Source: DATJGR01 sp041739525
Lineage (GTDB): Bacteria > Pseudomonadota > Gammaproteobacteria > Pseudomonadales > Azotimanducaceae
NCBI GenBank assembly: GCA_041739525.1
Contig: JBGSNQ010000146.1
Span: 1-64,000, forward strand
Length of the DNA: 64,000 nucleotides
Reading direction: 5' to 3'
The notes beneath the pieces were generated by a model, which was not told the DNA's origin, searched no databases, and was given only the letters and a program-made list of their open reading frames with translations. This document shows positions 1-7,251 of this stretch, in pieces. A program made the translations under genes and the position numbers. Every line of letters begins with the position of its first letter. The stretch's first letter is position 1.

Positions 1-508
1 CAGTGGCGGCGGGCTCGGTGGTTGCGGTCGGCTGGACCTTTCTCGGAAGGGCCACTTCTGCGGGGCCAGCCGGTTGCGTCGCGGCGACCGGTTCGCCCGT
101 CTTCACCTCGGGCCACACTGCCCAAAGCACGATCGCAACCGCGCAGACCACGCCCGCTACCGCGCTGGTCAGCACGGCACCGGGGTGCTTTTGCGAGAGG
201 TCGGCTAGTCCACGACGCTGCGAGCGCTGCATGGTGGTGACTACCGCGGAACGTGTCTCTCCACGGCTGACGGCGGTATCGAACGCATTTGCGACCACGT
301 CGGGATCGATGTCTAACAGCTTCGCATAGGCGCGCAGGTAGCCGCGCGTGAATGCCGGCGCCGGCAGGCGCGCCCAGTTTTCGGTTTCCATGTCTTCGAC
401 CACGCGCACGCCGAGGTTCAGCGTGTCCGCGATGTCCCGTTGTGTCAGGCCGCGGGATTCGCGCTGCGCGCGAACGATGACGCCGGGTCCCGGTGTCGCA
501 TCACTCAC
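1..508 (-). CDS. rodZ: RodZ-like cytoskeletal HTH membrane protein (C-terminus beyond window)
   Basis: The visible N-terminal 169 residues hold a Cro/CI-type helix-turn-helix (about residues 10-75, including QRESRGLTQRDIADTLNLG), a basic linker, and one transmembrane segment near residues 108-128 (AGVVCAVAIVLWAVW). An Ala/Thr/Pro-rich periplasmic stretch then runs off the left edge. This is the architecture of RodZ, which links MreB to the elongasome and helps set rod shape. The start is a GTG whose last two bases lie in the TGA stop of the upstream pilF gene, so translation is probably coupled. The pilF-rodZ order supports the call. The periplasmic C-terminal domain is outside the window. 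Confidence 0.88.
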   Translation of the reverse strand, partial: MSDATPGPGVIVRAQRESRGLTQRDIADTLNLGVRVVEDMETENWARLPAPAFTRGYLRAYAKLLDIDPDVVANAFDTAVSRGETRSAVVTTMQRSQRRGLADLSQKHPGAVLTSAVAGVVCAVAIVLWAVWPEVKTGEPVAATQPAGPAEVALPRKVQPTATTEPAAT

Positions 509-1260
509 CAGGCTCGTTCCTGATAGAGGCGATATTCCGGAGACTCGGGGAACAGGTTCTTCAGAGCCAAGGCATAGCTCGACAACTGGTCCTGGTCGTC
601 CAGCACTCGACTGAGCCGAACGCCCAACCAGAGACTGCGCGGCGTCGGGCGCGCTATGGCGTTGAACATCTCGAAATACTGTTTACTGCGAGTGAAATCG
701 CCGGCTTTGAAATAGAGATCTGCCAGTTCCAACGCGCTGCGCGGCTGCACGCTGTTCAGCATCAATGCACGCAGGAACGATTGCTCGGCGTCTGCGGGTT
801 GATTGAGCTTCAGTTGCGTGAGACCCAGATTTTCGTAGGCCTGTCCGCGGCGGCCGTACGACGGGTCATTCGCGGCAATCTTCAGATGCTGCATCGCATC
901 CTTATAGCGCTCCTCCGAGAAGAGGAAGGTGCCGTAGTTGTTCTGCGCCATCGCATTACGAGGCTCGCTGCGCAGCGCGTCTTTGTACTCGCGCTCGGCC
1001 AACTGCTTGTCGCCATCGGCAATGTAGACCGACGCCATCAACACGTGCGCCTCGGCCGAGCTCGGATCCACTTTGAGTGCCTGCTCCAGCGGACGTCGCG
1101 CATTGTTGAAGTCGCGCTTTTCGAGGTAGCCGCGCGCCAGCTCGAGAAACGCCTGCAACTTCTGTTGTGTCGTTGCGGTTTTCGGTCCGCCGGTCTCTTC
1201 CGTTACACAACCCCCGACCAGCATCAGCAGCACCGCAAGCCACGCAAACCGCATCGTCAT
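505..1260 (-). CDS. pilF: Type IV pilus biogenesis/stability lipoprotein PilF (PilW)
   Basis: A 251-residue TPR protein with a lipoprotein signal: hydrophobic MRFAWLAVLLMLVGGC with the lipobox ending at Cys near residue 18. About five tetratricopeptide repeats follow from residue 40, for example LELARGYLEKRDFNNARRPL and NNYGTFLFSEERYKDAMQ. In this family the protein is an outer-membrane lipoprotein (pilotin) needed to assemble the PilQ secretin. The start ATG overlaps the rlmN stop (ATGA) and the stop overlaps the rodZ start, so the three are translationally coupled. A longer open frame continues upstream, but only this start gives the signal peptide. No pilus structural genes are in the window. 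Confidence 0.88.
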   Translation of the reverse strand: MTMRFAWLAVLLMLVGGCVTEETGGPKTATTQQKLQAFLELARGYLEKRDFNNARRPLEQALKVDPSSAEAHVLMASVYIADGDKQLAEREYKDALRSEPRNAMAQNNYGTFLFSEERYKDAMQHLKIAANDPSYGRRGQAYENLGLTQLKLNQPADAEQSFLRALMLNSVQPRSALELADLYFKAGDFTRSKQYFEMFNAIARPTPRSLWLGVRLSRVLDDQDQLSSYALALKNLFPESPEYRLYQERAW

Positions 1261-2369
1261 GCAACCTCCGACGCTTTGACGCGCGCGAGATAGCGCGCCT
1301 GCCGTTTCGTCCGATCCGCCACTTCGCCAACCAGCTGCCCACATGCAGCCGCAATGTCTTCGCCGCGAGTAGTGCGCAACATTGCGGCGTAGCCGGCGTT
1401 CAAGAGCACGGTCTGAAACGCTCGCACCGTGGCGTCGTCGGGACGTTCGTAGCCGGAGGCCGGAAACGGATTGAACGGAATCAGGTTTATCTTGCAGCGC
1501 AAATCGCGCAGCAGTTTCGCGAGTTCGTGTGCTTGCGCCAACGAATCGTTCACGCCGCGCATCAATGTGTACTCGATCGTGATGCTGCGATGTTCGCCGA
1601 GCACCTTCAGGTAGTGGTGGCACGCGGCCATCAGTTCGGCAATCGGATACTTGCGATTGATCGGGACCAGTTTGTCGCGCAGTTCGTCGTTCGGTGCATG
1701 CAACGATACGGCAAGCGCAACATCGCTCACTTCAGCGAGCTTGTAGATGCCCGGCACCACGCCTGCGGTGCTCAACGTCACACGCCGCTTCGAAATTCCA
1801 AACGCAAAATCGTCTGTAAGGATCGATGCAGCGCGAACCGCATTGTCGAAATTCAACAGCGGCTCCCCCATGCCCATCATCACGACGTTGGTTACGCCGC
1901 GTTGGTCGCCGAGCCCGCGCAACACTTCCGAGACGAGCGCCACTTGCCCGACGATCTCGGCGGCCGAGAGGTTGCCATTGAAACCCTGCTTGCCTGTGGA
2001 GCAGAAGCTGCAGTCGAGCACGCAACCGACCTGCGAGGACACACATAGCGTGTTGCGGCCGCGATCGGGAATGAGCACCGCTTCCACGACGTTGCCGTTC
2101 TCAACTCGCAGGGCCCATTTGCGTGTGCCGTCGACCGACACGCGTTCGCTGACGACTTCCGGTAACGCGAGCGACGCCGTTTGCGTCAGGTTGTCGCGTA
2201 GTTTCTTCGACAGGTCGGTCATACCGGCGAACTCGCGTACGCCGCGGTGGTATACCCACTTCATCACCTGCGCGGTGCGATAGCGTTGCTCGCCGATCGC
2301 GTCGAACAACCCCGCCACGCCGGCGCGGTCGAGTCCGAACAGATTTATGAGGGGGGCGGCGGAACTCAC
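1257..2369 (-). CDS. rlmN: 23S rRNA/tRNA adenine-C2 methyltransferase (radical SAM)
   Basis: A 370-residue radical SAM enzyme that methylates C2 of A2503 in 23S rRNA and A37 in some tRNAs. The CxxxCxxC cluster motif is clear (VGCVLDCSFCSTGKQGF, about residues 113-128). The MMGMGEPLLN motif follows, and the catalytic C-terminal cysteine lies in GEDIAAACGQL. The length is typical. The start is GTG (the frame reads SSAAPLINLFGLDRAG); an ATG slightly upstream is in another frame. It lies 6 bases after ndk and overlaps pilF by 4 bases, a conserved gammaproteobacterial order. Confidence 0.95.
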   Translation of the reverse strand: MSSAAPLINLFGLDRAGVAGLFDAIGEQRYRTAQVMKWVYHRGVREFAGMTDLSKKLRDNLTQTASLALPEVVSERVSVDGTRKWALRVENGNVVEAVLIPDRGRNTLCVSSQVGCVLDCSFCSTGKQGFNGNLSAAEIVGQVALVSEVLRGLGDQRGVTNVVMMGMGEPLLNFDNAVRAASILTDDFAFGISKRRVTLSTAGVVPGIYKLAEVSDVALAVSLHAPNDELRDKLVPINRKYPIAELMAACHHYLKVLGEHRSITIEYTLMRGVNDSLAQAHELAKLLRDLRCKINLIPFNPFPASGYERPDDATVRAFQTVLLNAGYAAMLRTTRGEDIAAACGQLVGEVADRTKRQARYLARVKASEVA

Positions 2370-2375
2370 AGTGCA

Positions 2376-2804
2376 TCAGCCTCGCGGATAGATCTCGTCT
2401 GCGCCGAAAAAGTAACTGATCTCGCGCGCCGCGCTTTGAGGCGAATCGGAACCGTGCACTGCGTTCGCATCGATCGATTCGGCGAAGTCGGCGCGGATCG
2501 TGCCTGGATCCGCATCCTTCGGATTGGTCGCTCCCATCAGCTTGCGATTGACGGCAATCGCGTTTTCGCCTTCGAGAACCTGAATCACGACCGGGCCGGA
2601 CATCATATAGGTGACGAGACTCTCGAAGAACGGGCGCCCCTTGTGCTCCGCATAGAAGCCTTCGGCTTTTGCACGCGACAGCCGCTGCATGCGCGCAGCA
2701 ACGATCTTCAGCCCGCCTTTTTCGAACCGCGAGTAGATCTCGCCGATGATGTTTTTCGCCACCGCGTCGGGTTTGACGATGGACAGTGTGCGTTCCGATG
2801 CCAT
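2376..2804 (-). CDS. ndk: Nucleoside diphosphate kinase
   Basis: A 142-residue protein with the complete NDK fold. It begins with MASERTLSIVKPDAVAKN and contains the active-site histidine in the NAVHGSDSPQSA motif (about residues 114-125). It transfers the gamma phosphate between nucleoside tri- and diphosphates through a phosphohistidine and works in the cytoplasm. It is the first gene of an ndk-rlmN-pilF-rodZ run. The upstream 122 bases contain a TATAAT box, so it may have its own promoter in addition to read-through from iscRS. Confidence 0.96.
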   Translation of the reverse strand: MASERTLSIVKPDAVAKNIIGEIYSRFEKGGLKIVAARMQRLSRAKAEGFYAEHKGRPFFESLVTYMMSGPVVIQVLEGENAIAVNRKLMGATNPKDADPGTIRADFAESIDANAVHGSDSPQSAAREISYFFGADEIYPRG

Positions 2805-2840
2805 GAAAAAGCTCCGTTATTGTCGGCTATCAGCAAGACG

Positions 2841-2871
2841 CCCTATCTATTTGAATTTTCACGAAATAGGG
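2841..2871. repeat. Hairpin in the iscS-ndk gap
   Basis: CCCTAT (2841-2846) and ATAGGG (2866-2871) are perfect inverted repeats with a 19-base spacer, in the leader between iscS and ndk. On the minus strand the hairpin lies about 30 bases upstream of the ndk start and downstream of the TATAAT at 2889-2894. It could be an attenuating or stabilising stem in the ndk leader, or a weak iscS terminator. No strong T-run follows on the minus strand. Confidence 0.3.
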
Positions 2872-2888
2872 GGTTTTAGCGGCCGCGT

Positions 2889-2894
2889 ATTATA
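2889..2894 (-). promoter_or_regulatory. Putative -10 box upstream of ndk
   Basis: A perfect TATAAT on the minus strand about 85 bases upstream of the ndk ATG, in the iscS-ndk gap. No convincing -35 element is visible at 16-18 bases. The match is to the box only, so this is a candidate and not a demonstrated promoter. Confidence 0.35.
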
Positions 2895-2926
2895 CGCATT
2901 TCCTGGTTGGAGGGCAGTCGCGATTC

Positions 2927-4087
2927 TCAGGCGGCGTTGCGTTCGCGCAGGCGTTCGACAACTTCGACCACGCGTCGTGCTGCACGATCGATGTCGTCTT
3001 CCGTGGTGAACCGGCCGACGGTGAAACGTAGTGACGCGTGCGCGAGATCGTCGGGCACACCGATTGCGCGCAACACGTACGACGGTTCGACAGTGGCCGA
3101 CGTGCACGCCGAGCCGGTCGATACCGCAATGTCGTCGAGCGCAATCATCAGCGTTTCGCCGTCGATACCGGCGAATGCGACGTTCAGGTTGCCCGGCAAC
3201 CGGCGCTCCAGATCGCCGTTCACACGCACGCCATCCATCTGCTTCAAGTGCGACCACAGACGATTCCGCAATGCCGCGATGCGCGCGTTCTCGGCATCCA
3301 TGCACTCATGCAGGATGCGCGCCGCTTCGCCCATGCCGACGATCTGATGCGTGGCAAGGGTGCCGGAGCGTCTGCCGTTCTCGTGACCGCCGCCGTGTAT
3401 CTGCGCCGCGATGCGCACCGGCGGCGAGCGTCGCACATACAGCGCACCAATGCCCTTCGGTCCGTACATCTTGTGCGCCGAAAGGGACATCAGGTCGACC
3501 TTCATCTGCGCGAGGTCTATCGCAACCTTCCCGGCGCTCTGCGCGGCATCGACATGAAACAGTACGCCAGCCGCGCGACACACCTCGCCGATCGCCGCGA
3601 TGTCGTTGATTACGCCGATTTCATTGTTCACGTGCATCAGCGAAACCAGCAGCGTGTCGGAACGCAATGCGGCGCTGACCTGCGCAGGTTCGATGATGCC
3701 GGACGGGCCGGGTTGCAAGTACGTGACCTCATAGCCCTTCGTTTCGAGATAGGCACAAGTGTCGAGTACCGCTTTGTGCTCGATGACGCTCGTTACGATG
3801 TGTCGACGGCTCTTGCCGTTTGCTTCGGCGACACCTTTGATCGCGAGGTTGTCTGATTCGGTCGCGCCCGACGTCCAGACGATTTCGCGCGGATCGCAGT
3901 TCAACAACTTCGCGACCTGCGTGCGCGCCTCCTCCACCGCCTCTTCTGCTTGCCACCCGTACACGTGCGAGCGGGATGCCGGATTGCCGAAGTTGCCGTC
4001 GGTGAGCAGGCAGTCGCTCATCTTCTGCGCGACGCGCGGATCTACGGGCGTGGTCGCCGAGTAATCCAGATAAATGGGTTTACGCAT
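2927..4087 (-). CDS. iscS: Cysteine desulfurase IscS, short C-terminus
   Basis: A 386-residue PLP enzyme that removes sulfur from cysteine for Fe-S clusters and thio-modified tRNA. It begins with RKPIYLDYSATTPVDPRV. The PLP lysine lies in SLSAHKMYGPKGIGALY, and the catalytic cysteine loop is STGSACTSATVEPSYVLRA (near residue 328). E. coli IscS is about 404 residues; this protein ends at VERLRERNAA and lacks the roughly 20-residue tail (ending SIEWAHH in E. coli) that is known to contact IscU. Consistently, no iscU, iscA, hscB, hscA or fdx follows, and the next gene is ndk. It lies 18 bases after iscR. Confidence 0.93.
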   Translation of the reverse strand: MRKPIYLDYSATTPVDPRVAQKMSDCLLTDGNFGNPASRSHVYGWQAEEAVEEARTQVAKLLNCDPREIVWTSGATESDNLAIKGVAEANGKSRRHIVTSVIEHKAVLDTCAYLETKGYEVTYLQPGPSGIIEPAQVSAALRSDTLLVSLMHVNNEIGVINDIAAIGEVCRAAGVLFHVDAAQSAGKVAIDLAQMKVDLMSLSAHKMYGPKGIGALYVRRSPPVRIAAQIHGGGHENGRRSGTLATHQIVGMGEAARILHECMDAENARIAALRNRLWSHLKQMDGVRVNGDLERRLPGNLNVAFAGIDGETLMIALDDIAVSTGSACTSATVEPSYVLRAIGVPDDLAHASLRFTVGRFTTEDDIDRAARRVVEVVERLRERNAA

Positions 4088-4105
4088 TGATCAGTTAAGA
4101 AGGGA

Positions 4106-4594
4106 TCAGTTGAGTACGCGCGCGTCGATCAATCGACCGTCGTTGCGCTCGTGTTCAGTAAGGGCATCCTGCCGCCGTGCAATCGCCTGCACCTCGCCGC
4201 GTTCGAGCAACGAACCGAGGCTCACCTCGGACAGGAAGTCGTCGATGCGGCGCGACAGGTCAGTCCACAAATCGTGTGTAATGCAGATGAGGCCATCCTG
4301 ACAATCGCCGATGCCGCCGCAACGGGTGGCATCGATGCCTTCGCCGACGCCGCTGATGATTTCCGAGATGCTGATGGTGCGCGGTGCGCGCGTCAGTGCG
4401 TAACCGCCGCCAGGCCCCCGCAGACTCTGCACCAGCCGGGCGCGTTTCAATTTGCCGAACAGCTGTTCGAGATACGACTGAGAGATGCCCTGGCGGACGG
4501 AAATATCGGCGAGCGTTACCGGGCCGGACGCACTGTGCAGCGCGAGATCGAGCATCGCCGTGACCGCATAGCGGCCTTTCGTGGTGAGCCGCAT
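4106..4594 (-). CDS. iscR: Fe-S cluster regulator IscR (Rrf2 family)
   Basis: A 162-residue Rrf2 regulator, the same length as E. coli IscR. It begins MRLTTKGRYAVTAMLDLAL, with a winged helix over residues 1-65 (QGISQSYLEQLFGKLKRARL). The three [2Fe-2S] cysteines lie in CGGIGDCQDGLICITHDLW (about residues 92-104). The holo-protein represses isc transcription in relatives, and an excellent type-1 site lies just upstream, so autoregulation is likely. It heads iscR-iscS only. Confidence 0.95.
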   Translation of the reverse strand: MRLTTKGRYAVTAMLDLALHSASGPVTLADISVRQGISQSYLEQLFGKLKRARLVQSLRGPGGGYALTRAPRTISISEIISGVGEGIDATRCGGIGDCQDGLICITHDLWTDLSRRIDDFLSEVSLGSLLERGEVQAIARRQDALTEHERNDGRLIDARVLN

Positions 4595-4634
4595 GGCAAT
4601 GGGACCGTGACCCGTGAAGGCCGCGGAGTATGCA

Positions 4635-4659
4635 ATACCCGACTATTTTGGTCCAGTAT
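4635..4659 (-). promoter_or_regulatory. IscR type-1 binding site upstream of iscR
   Basis: On the minus strand the 25-base stretch begins ATACTGGACC and ends AGTCGGGTAT. It matches the published IscR type-1 consensus (ATASYYGACTRWWWYAGTCRRSTAT, recalled) at 23 of 25 positions; the mismatches are positions 6 and 10. It begins about 40 bases upstream of the iscR ATG and overlaps the trmJ stop codon. Repression of iscRS by cluster-loaded IscR is the expected function. Confidence 0.8.
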
Positions 4660-5395
4660 CGGCCCGGTTCAGCGACCGCTCGATCTCCGTCAACGCACCG
4701 CGCAGGATGGCCACCTCGGTGTCGTCGGGGCGCAACCGCGTGAACAGGCGTCGCAGTCGCGGCATCACCTGCCCGGGGTTGGATGGATCCAGAAATTCCA
4801 CGCGCGTCAGCACACCCTCGAAGTGTGCAAGCAGACCGTCGACAGCGGCCACCGTCGCGTGGTCGCGGTCCCATGCGGCAGCCGCTGGCTCGCCGACAGT
4901 CTCGAGGGTGCTCTGGTACAACTCGTAACACACCACCTGCACCGCCATCGCGACGTTCAGTGACGGATACTGCGGATTCGCGGGAATCTGCAGATGCACG
5001 TTGCAACGCTGCAACTCGTCGTTCGTAAGGCCGCTCGTCTCGCGTCCGAACAACATCGCGATCGGCTTCTGCGACGACTCGCTGCGGATGTGCGGACCGA
5101 TCTCGCGCGCGGTCAACAGCGGCCACGGGATGCGGCGAGTGCGCGTGCTGGTGCCGACCACGAGTGTGCAGTCGGAGATTGCGGCGTCGAGCGAATCGAC
5201 GACTACTGCGCGATCGAGCACGTCGAGTGCACCTGCGGCGCGCCACTCCGCTTGTGGATCAGGGAATCGTCCGGGTCGCACGAGCCACAACTGCTCGAGA
5301 CCCATCGTCTTCATCGCGCGCGCGGCGCCGCCGATGTTGCCGGGATGGCTCGTCTCGACGAGCACGATGCGCACATGTTCAAGTGATGTCGTCAT
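4643..5395 (-). CDS. trmJ: tRNA (cytidine/uridine-2'-O)-methyltransferase TrmJ
   Basis: A 250-residue SPOUT-class methyltransferase that 2'-O-methylates position 32 of tRNAs. The start VRIVLVETSHPGNIGGAARA and the knot motifs (LVVGTS; AMLFGRETSGLTNDEL; NPQYPSLNVAMAVQ, about residues 80-150) are diagnostic. The ATG at 5395 gives a start matching relatives; another at 5404 is possible. It is divergent from suhB and precedes iscR, as in E. coli. Its stop lies inside the IscR site. Confidence 0.93.
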   Translation of the reverse strand: MTTSLEHVRIVLVETSHPGNIGGAARAMKTMGLEQLWLVRPGRFPDPQAEWRAAGALDVLDRAVVVDSLDAAISDCTLVVGTSTRTRRIPWPLLTAREIGPHIRSESSQKPIAMLFGRETSGLTNDELQRCNVHLQIPANPQYPSLNVAMAVQVVCYELYQSTLETVGEPAAAAWDRDHATVAAVDGLLAHFEGVLTRVEFLDPSNPGQVMPRLRRLFTRLRPDDTEVAILRGALTEIERSLNRADTGPK

Positions 5396-5402
5396 GCCCT
5401 GC

Positions 5403-5408
5403 ATTATA
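5403..5408 (-). promoter_or_regulatory. Putative trmJ -10 box
   Basis: A perfect TATAAT on the minus strand. Its predicted transcription start (near 5396) almost coincides with the trmJ ATG at 5395, so a leaderless or near-leaderless message is possible. The -35 region is poor. Confidence 0.4.
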
Positions 5409-5415
5409 ACGGTCG

Positions 5416-5444
5416 TTTCATGGCGCACCTGCACCTGCTAGAAT
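5416..5444 (+). promoter_or_regulatory. Putative suhB promoter
   Basis: TTTCAT (5416-5421) and TAGAAT (5439-5444) are separated by exactly 17 bases and lie about 30 bases before the suhB ATG. The pair is a plausible sigma-70 promoter divergent from that of trmJ. Confidence 0.4.
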
Positions 5445-5474
5445 CGCGCGCCCTTCGACAGCCCCTCCTGCCTC

Positions 5475-6281
5475 ATGCACGCAATGATCAACATGGCGCT
5501 TCGCGCCGGACGCCGCGCGGGCCAGATCATGGTGCGCGCGATGGACCGTATCGACACGCTGAACATCGTAGAGAAGGCGCGCAACGATTTCGTCTCCGAC
5601 GTGGACCGCGATGCCGAAGACGCCATCGTCGACGTACTGCACAAGGCGTATCCCGATCACGGCATCATCGGCGAAGAGCGCGGCGAATCGTTCGCGGGTG
5701 CGGAATACACGTGGATCATCGATCCACTGGACGGCACCACCAACTATCTGCACGGCATCCCGCACTTCTGCGTGTCGATCGGGCTGAAGTACCGCAATCG
5801 GCTCGAACACGCAGTGATCATCGACCCGGTGCGCAATGAAGAGTTCACCGCATCGCGCGGCGCCGGTGCACAGCTGAACGGCAAGCGCATCCGCGTGAGC
5901 AACCGGCATCGCCTCGAAGACGCGGTGCTTGCAACCGGCATCCCCTTCAGGGACGTCGAACAACATCTCGATCCGTACATGGCGATGCTGTCGGCATTCA
6001 GCAGCCAGTGTCGCGGCATTCGTCGCGCCGGTTCGGCCGCACTCGATCTCGCCTATGTGGCAGCCGGTCGCGCCGACGGATTCTGGGAACTTGGACTCAA
6101 GCCGTGGGACATGGCGGCCGGTGCGTTGTTGATCATGGAAGCCGGCGGTTTCGTCAGCGATCTGATCGGCGGCGAGCGTTATATGGAGACCGGCAACATC
6201 GTGGCCGGCAATCCGAAGGTGTTCAAAGCGATTTTGCAGACGATCCGGCCGACGCTCACACCCGATCTGCTGCAGGGTTGA
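5475..6281 (+). CDS. suhB: Inositol-1-monophosphatase SuhB
   Basis: A 268-residue member of the Mg-dependent inositol monophosphatase family. The metal-binding motifs GEERGESF and WIIDPLDGTTNYLHG (about residues 65-97) and the C-terminal PWDMAAGALLIMEAGG motif are intact. The start MHAMINMALRAGRRAG aligns with that of E. coli SuhB. Besides phosphatase activity, E. coli SuhB binds NusA and RNA polymerase in rRNA antitermination; whether this one does cannot be read from sequence. It is divergent from trmJ and converges on secF. Confidence 0.95.
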   Translation: MHAMINMALRAGRRAGQIMVRAMDRIDTLNIVEKARNDFVSDVDRDAEDAIVDVLHKAYPDHGIIGEERGESFAGAEYTWIIDPLDGTTNYLHGIPHFCVSIGLKYRNRLEHAVIIDPVRNEEFTASRGAGAQLNGKRIRVSNRHRLEDAVLATGIPFRDVEQHLDPYMAMLSAFSSQCRGIRRAGSAALDLAYVAAGRADGFWELGLKPWDMAAGALLIMEAGGFVSDLIGGERYMETGNIVAGNPKVFKAILQTIRPTLTPDLLQG

Positions 6282-6304
6282 CTCTAGGCAGTTTGTCGAA
6301 GGAT

Positions 6305-6318
6305 CCCGCTATCGCGGG
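6305..6318. terminator. Weak hairpin between suhB and secF
   Basis: CCCGC (6305-6309), a TATC loop and GCGGG (6314-6318) form a compact perfect hairpin in the 46-base gap between the convergent suhB and secF genes. No T-tract follows on either strand, so a terminator role is only suggested by position. Confidence 0.3.
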
Positions 6319-6327
6319 GCGCGCCCG

Positions 6328-7251
6328 CTAAGGCGCATCGTCGCGCGCCGTCTTCTCCGGCTGCATCAAATCCTCACGTGTCCCACCGAGCGCAAGCACG
6401 ATGCCTGCCGCAACATAGGTTGACGAGTAGGTTCCGAACACGATGCCGATGATCAGCGCGATCGAGAACCCGCGCACCGATTCACCGCCGAACAGAAACA
6501 GCGCGATCACCACCAGCAGCGTAGTGAACGACGTCATGAGTGTTCGGTCGAGGATCTGCGTCAGTGAGATGTTGACGATCTCCGTCGGCGTGCCTCGCCG
6601 CAGCTTGATGAAGTTCTCGCGAATCCGGTCAGCTACTACAACCGTGTCGTTCACCGAATAGCCGATCACCGCGAGCACGGCAGCGAGCGCCGGGAGGTCG
6701 AACGTCCACCGGAACACCGAGAACATGCCGATCGTGACGACGACGTCGTGGATGAGCGCCACCACCGCGCCGATACCGAATTTGCTCGTGAAGCGGAACA
6801 TCATGTAAATCATGATGGCCGCCAGCGCCACCAGCATCGACAGCCCACCGCTTTCGCGCAGCTCGGCGCCAACCGCCGGGCCGACGAATTCGGAGCGGCG
6901 CAGATCGAGCCCTGGATACTCTTCCGCGAGTGCACTCTTCACCTTGTCCCCAAGCAACGCCTGCGACTCGCCTTTCTGCGGCGGCACGCGGATCAGCACG
7001 CCGTGTTCCGAGCCGAAGTGCTGCACCACGGCTTCGGCGATGCCGGCGTGCTCGAGCGAAATACGCACGTCTTCAGCCACTACCGGCTGCGCGAATTCGA
7101 CCTCGACCAGGGTGCCGCCGGTGAAGTCGAGACCGTAGTTCAAACCCTGCCAGAAAAACGAAACGACTGAGATGATCGAGATGGCGATCGAGAACACGGC
7201 GCCGTGCTTGCGCAAGGCCATGAAGTTGATGACGCGTTGCGGTTCGCTCAT
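6328..7251 (-). CDS. secF: Protein translocase subunit SecF
   Basis: A 307-residue inner-membrane protein of the SecDF accessory complex, which uses the proton gradient to help pull secreted proteins through SecYEG. It has an N-terminal membrane segment (HGAVFSIAISIISVVSFF), a periplasmic domain opening with the FTGGTLVEV motif, and five further helices with AAVLAVIGYSVNDTVVVADR. Its ATG overlaps the secD stop (ATGA). The order yajC-secD-secF is standard. Confidence 0.96.
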   Translation of the reverse strand: MSEPQRVINFMALRKHGAVFSIAISIISVVSFFWQGLNYGLDFTGGTLVEVEFAQPVVAEDVRISLEHAGIAEAVVQHFGSEHGVLIRVPPQKGESQALLGDKVKSALAEEYPGLDLRRSEFVGPAVGAELRESGGLSMLVALAAIMIYMMFRFTSKFGIGAVVALIHDVVVTIGMFSVFRWTFDLPALAAVLAVIGYSVNDTVVVADRIRENFIKLRRGTPTEIVNISLTQILDRTLMTSFTTLLVVIALFLFGGESVRGFSIALIIGIVFGTYSSTYVAAGIVLALGGTREDLMQPEKTARDDAP

